Shown piece by piece: positions 6,046-7,640 of a stretch of 7,640 nt of DNA. Within the stretch, counting starts at the first letter, position 1. The number at the start of each line of letters is the position of its first letter. Both the position numbers and the translations under genes were made by a program. Under the pieces are notes generated by a model. The model was not told where the DNA came from. It searched no databases and saw only the letters and a list, made by a program, of their open reading frames with translations. Origin of the DNA: Methylococcaceae bacterium (lineage in GTDB: Bacteria; Pseudomonadota; Gammaproteobacteria; Methylococcales; Methylococcaceae); assembly GCA_012026715.1 (NCBI GenBank), contig VEPB01000260.1, positions 1 through 7,640 of the forward strand, in the 5' to 3' direction.

Positions 6046-7365
6046 TTAGCGCTGCGAACTCGTCTCGTAGGCATAGCCGTCTCCATGTTGCAGGACGATA
6101 CAGTTTCGCCAGCAGATGCCCTGGCGCGTCTGGGTTCCGATCCGAATGTTGAAGGAGCCGGTCGCACGCACTGCGACGCGGCCGATCCATGTCCCGGCAT
6201 GGACCCCTTCGGCGACGACTGCGCGGACCAGATCCCCGGTCTGAAAGCCATAATGCCGCTTTTGCCGAGTCAGATGGCCGCGGGGGAATCCGTGCGCGGT
6301 CAGCCGCGTGCGTGAGTACGCGCCGCGCCCGGTGCAGCGGATTGCCAGCGTCGGACGCTGCCAGTTCGCAACGCGCCCGACCACGCCGACGCAAGCGGCG
6401 TCGAGCGCGTGGGTCTTGGGGATGTCGAGCCGGCTGCGGTTCCATTTCGTGCGCCCGCCGGTCGCGCATTCGACCGGCAGGCCGGTTGCACACAGCATCC
6501 GCCAGAGCGCCCAGCGCGTCGCGTTCATCGCGGCGGCACCGTCAAGCGGCTTTTGCAGGTTCGCCTGGATCCGCGCCAGCCGCTTCGGATCGTGGGCCAG
6601 GAACGTCTCAACGGCCTGCGCGTCCTTGCGTCGGTTGCACGGCTCGCAGGCCAGCGTCAGGTTCGACACGCGGTCCGAGCCGCCGCGCGACCGGGCGATG
6701 ATGTGCTCGATCTGGAGCGGCACGTCCCGCGCGTCGCAGTAAGCGCAGCTCCGCTCCCACTTCTCCAGCAGATATTCGCGAATCTCGAACCCGGCGAGGG
6801 TGCCTTGCTGATAGGCGATGCCGCCCTTCGCAGCGACTTCCGGCGCCGCGAGCGCGTGCGTGTCGAACCGCACCCGTTCCATTGCGACTTGAGACACCGG
6901 CACGAACCGGCGGTAGCGCGCAACCCACGAGACCACCGTCTCGACCCGGTGTCGCAGTGACGGCGCGAGCCAGCCTTTCGGCTTCCTGCGGTTGTCGAAC
7001 CGCGCCGGGCGATACCGGAGGTTCTTGCCTCGCCGCCGCCGCCGGAACGCGGCCCGCTGGCGCATCGCCGCCCGGATCGCCCGGCCCCGGTGCGGCAGTT
7101 CCGCGAGGTGCAGGACGTGATGCGTCGGTTCGGCGTTGCCCTCCTCCACCCGCGCCAACGCCATGCCGGTCGTCGTCGCGCCGGGATCGAGCTTGACCAC
7201 GACCGGCTGCACCACGCTTTCCGCCTGCGTCCGATCCACCAGCCGGATGGTGAACGGAACCAGCCGATGCACCCGTGCCCTGCCGCGCTCCAACATCCGC
7301 CGCGCCCGTTTCTCCGAGCACGGCATCAGCGGCTTCTTTCGTTTGTCCAATACGAACACGCTCAA
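6046..7365 (-). CDS. iscB: IscB, omega-RNA-guided HNH/RuvC endonuclease
   Basis: IscB proteins are ancestors of Cas9 that cut DNA guided by an omega RNA encoded just upstream. The 439-residue product has the N-terminal PLMP domain (PLMP at 12-15), RuvC-I with Asp60 (KLDPGATTTGMAL), an Arg-rich bridge helix at about 95-123 (FRRRRRGKNLRYRPARF), RuvC-II with Glu163 (VAMERVRFD), an HNH domain at about 200-250 (CAYC 207-210, IEHIIARSRGG with His221, Asn235, CEPCNRRK 240-247), and RuvC-III with His319 and Asp322 (HALDAACVG). The C-terminal region to 439 would be the target-adjacent-motif/omega RNA interaction part. All catalytic and zinc-binding residues are present, so it should be active. The TTG start at 7363-7365 has GAGGAGA five bases upstream and gives the family's usual N terminus (FVLDKRKKPLMPCSEKRAR). 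Stop is TAA at 6046-6048. Confidence 0.95.
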   Translation of the reverse strand: MSVFVLDKRKKPLMPCSEKRARRMLERGRARVHRLVPFTIRLVDRTQAESVVQPVVVKLDPGATTTGMALARVEEGNAEPTHHVLHLAELPHRGRAIRAAMRQRAAFRRRRRGKNLRYRPARFDNRRKPKGWLAPSLRHRVETVVSWVARYRRFVPVSQVAMERVRFDTHALAAPEVAAKGGIAYQQGTLAGFEIREYLLEKWERSCAYCDARDVPLQIEHIIARSRGGSDRVSNLTLACEPCNRRKDAQAVETFLAHDPKRLARIQANLQKPLDGAAAMNATRWALWRMLCATGLPVECATGGRTKWNRSRLDIPKTHALDAACVGVVGRVANWQRPTLAIRCTGRGAYSRTRLTAHGFPRGHLTRQKRHYGFQTGDLVRAVVAEGVHAGTWIGRVAVRATGSFNIRIGTQTRQGICWRNCIVLQHGDGYAYETSSQR

Positions 7366-7368
7366 CTT

Positions 7369-7592
7369 GATCTCCTCTTCTGTAGTTCGGGCCTTACGGC
7401 CCCTGGTGACGCGGGCTTGCGCCCATCTCCCCTCGGGGTTGCGAGGAACCGGCTTGGCCTTGCGGCCTGTCCCGCCCCGTTTCGTGCCGAAACCCTGGGC
7501 TTGTCTGCTGACGGGACTTCCAGAGCGCCGAACTGAGGAAGCATCCGGCGGTGGGTTTGTGCCTGTTCCAGCGCGGCTGCCATGGCTGGCCC
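7369..7592 (-). ncRNA. omega RNA (HEARO RNA) of the IscB element
   Basis: HEARO RNAs lie directly upstream of iscB and serve as its guide scaffold, with the guide at the 5' end. The minus strand here holds many short GC stems with GNRA loops: GGGCC-GTAA-GGCCC (7389-7402), GGGC-GCAA-GCCC (7413-7424) and GGCC-GCAA-GGCC (7456-7467). There are also a GTTTC/GAAAC stem (7479-7493), a CGCCG/CGGCG stem (7526-7530 with 7546-7550) and a CCCCGAGGGG segment (7429-7438). The 3' end merges with the iscB ribosome site. An open frame crosses the region but looks incidental. Exact ends are inferred, and the 5' boundary with the guide cannot be set from one sequence. Confidence 0.8.
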
Positions 7593-7597
7593 CCTGG

Positions 7598-7640
7598 TCA
7601 ACGCAAGCTCGGTTTGGTTTCCCTCTCCAAGCCTCTCCCT
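7598..7640 (-). CDS. possible 3' end of an upstream tra gene (very uncertain)
   Basis: One minus-strand frame reads GRGLERETKPSLR and stops at TGA 7598-7600, just outside the estimated left end of the IscB element. In F-type operons traE precedes traK, so this could be the end of traE, but 13 residues are not enough to recognise it and the other frames are also open here. Alternatively this is simply flanking or element sequence. Confidence 0.15.
   Translation of the reverse strand, partial: GRGLERETKPSLR

Larger units (their letters stand above)
6000..7597 (-). mobile_element. IscB (ISC) element of the IS200/IS605 superfamily, no TnpA; boundaries approximate
   Basis: The unit consists of an upstream structured RNA (about 7369-7592), iscB (6046-7365) and a right-end hairpin (6007-6026), all in the tra direction. 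No Y1 transposase gene is present, so any movement would need TnpA supplied in trans. Elements of this class do not make target duplications, so neither boundary can be fixed by repeats. The right end must lie between the hairpin and the traK ribosome site (about 5999-6006). The left end is placed near 7590-7600 from the start of the conserved-looking RNA. Confidence 0.7.

Noticed and set aside
6608..7321. Alternative minus-strand frame (237 codons) within iscB
   Set aside because: The composition is Ala/Gly/Arg-rich without domains, in a different frame from an intact IscB with all motifs.
7366..7640. CRISPR array beside the Cas9-like nuclease
   Set aside because: There are no regularly spaced direct repeats. 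The structured GNRA-loop region fits an omega/HEARO RNA, and the protein has IscB size and PLMP domain rather than Cas9 lobes.

Overview
The window is a stretch of an F-type (MPF_F) conjugative type IV secretion operon, read entirely on the minus strand, that has taken up two mobile elements. The GC-rich coding sequence, the Gram-negative lipoprotein and periplasmic components, and the TraK/TraB/DsbC/TraV set point to a conjugative plasmid or integrative conjugative element of a proteobacterium, probably beta or gamma. The host cannot be named more closely from the sequence.

In transcription order (high to low coordinates): a possible 3' tail of an upstream gene at the window edge (7598-7640); an IscB element (about 6000-7597) made of an upstream omega (HEARO) RNA, a full-length IscB RNA-guided nuclease gene and an IS200/IS605-type right-end hairpin; then traK (secretin-like, 5092-5988), traB (VirB10-like, 3737-5095), a DsbC-like thiol isomerase (2911-3714), an unrecognised 59-codon gene starting at a TAATG junction (2732-2911), a four-helix membrane-protein gene of unknown function (643-2706) cut by an ISL3-family insertion sequence (744-2094), and the lipoprotein gene traV (115-630). 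About 114 bases after traV hold no gene that I can identify.

The tra genes are tightly packed: ATGA overlap traK/traB, 22 bases traB/dsbC, TAATG overlap dsbC/orf59, 25 bases before the membrane gene and 12 bases between its original stop and traV. TraK, TraB and TraV are the outer-membrane ring/core subunits of the secretion channel, and the DsbC-like protein probably handles disulfides of periplasmic Tra proteins.

The main new points are: (1) the ISL3 element has a perfect 8-bp target duplication (GGAAAAAC at 736-743 and 2095-2102), which allows exact reconstruction of a 234-residue gene and shows that the insertion replaces its last 30 residues with 16 IS-encoded ones; (2) a 59-residue gene lies between dsbC and the membrane gene; (3) an apparently intact IscB-omega RNA element sits directly in front of the traK ribosome binding site, co-oriented with the operon, so its guide is expected to come from flanking transfer-operon DNA.
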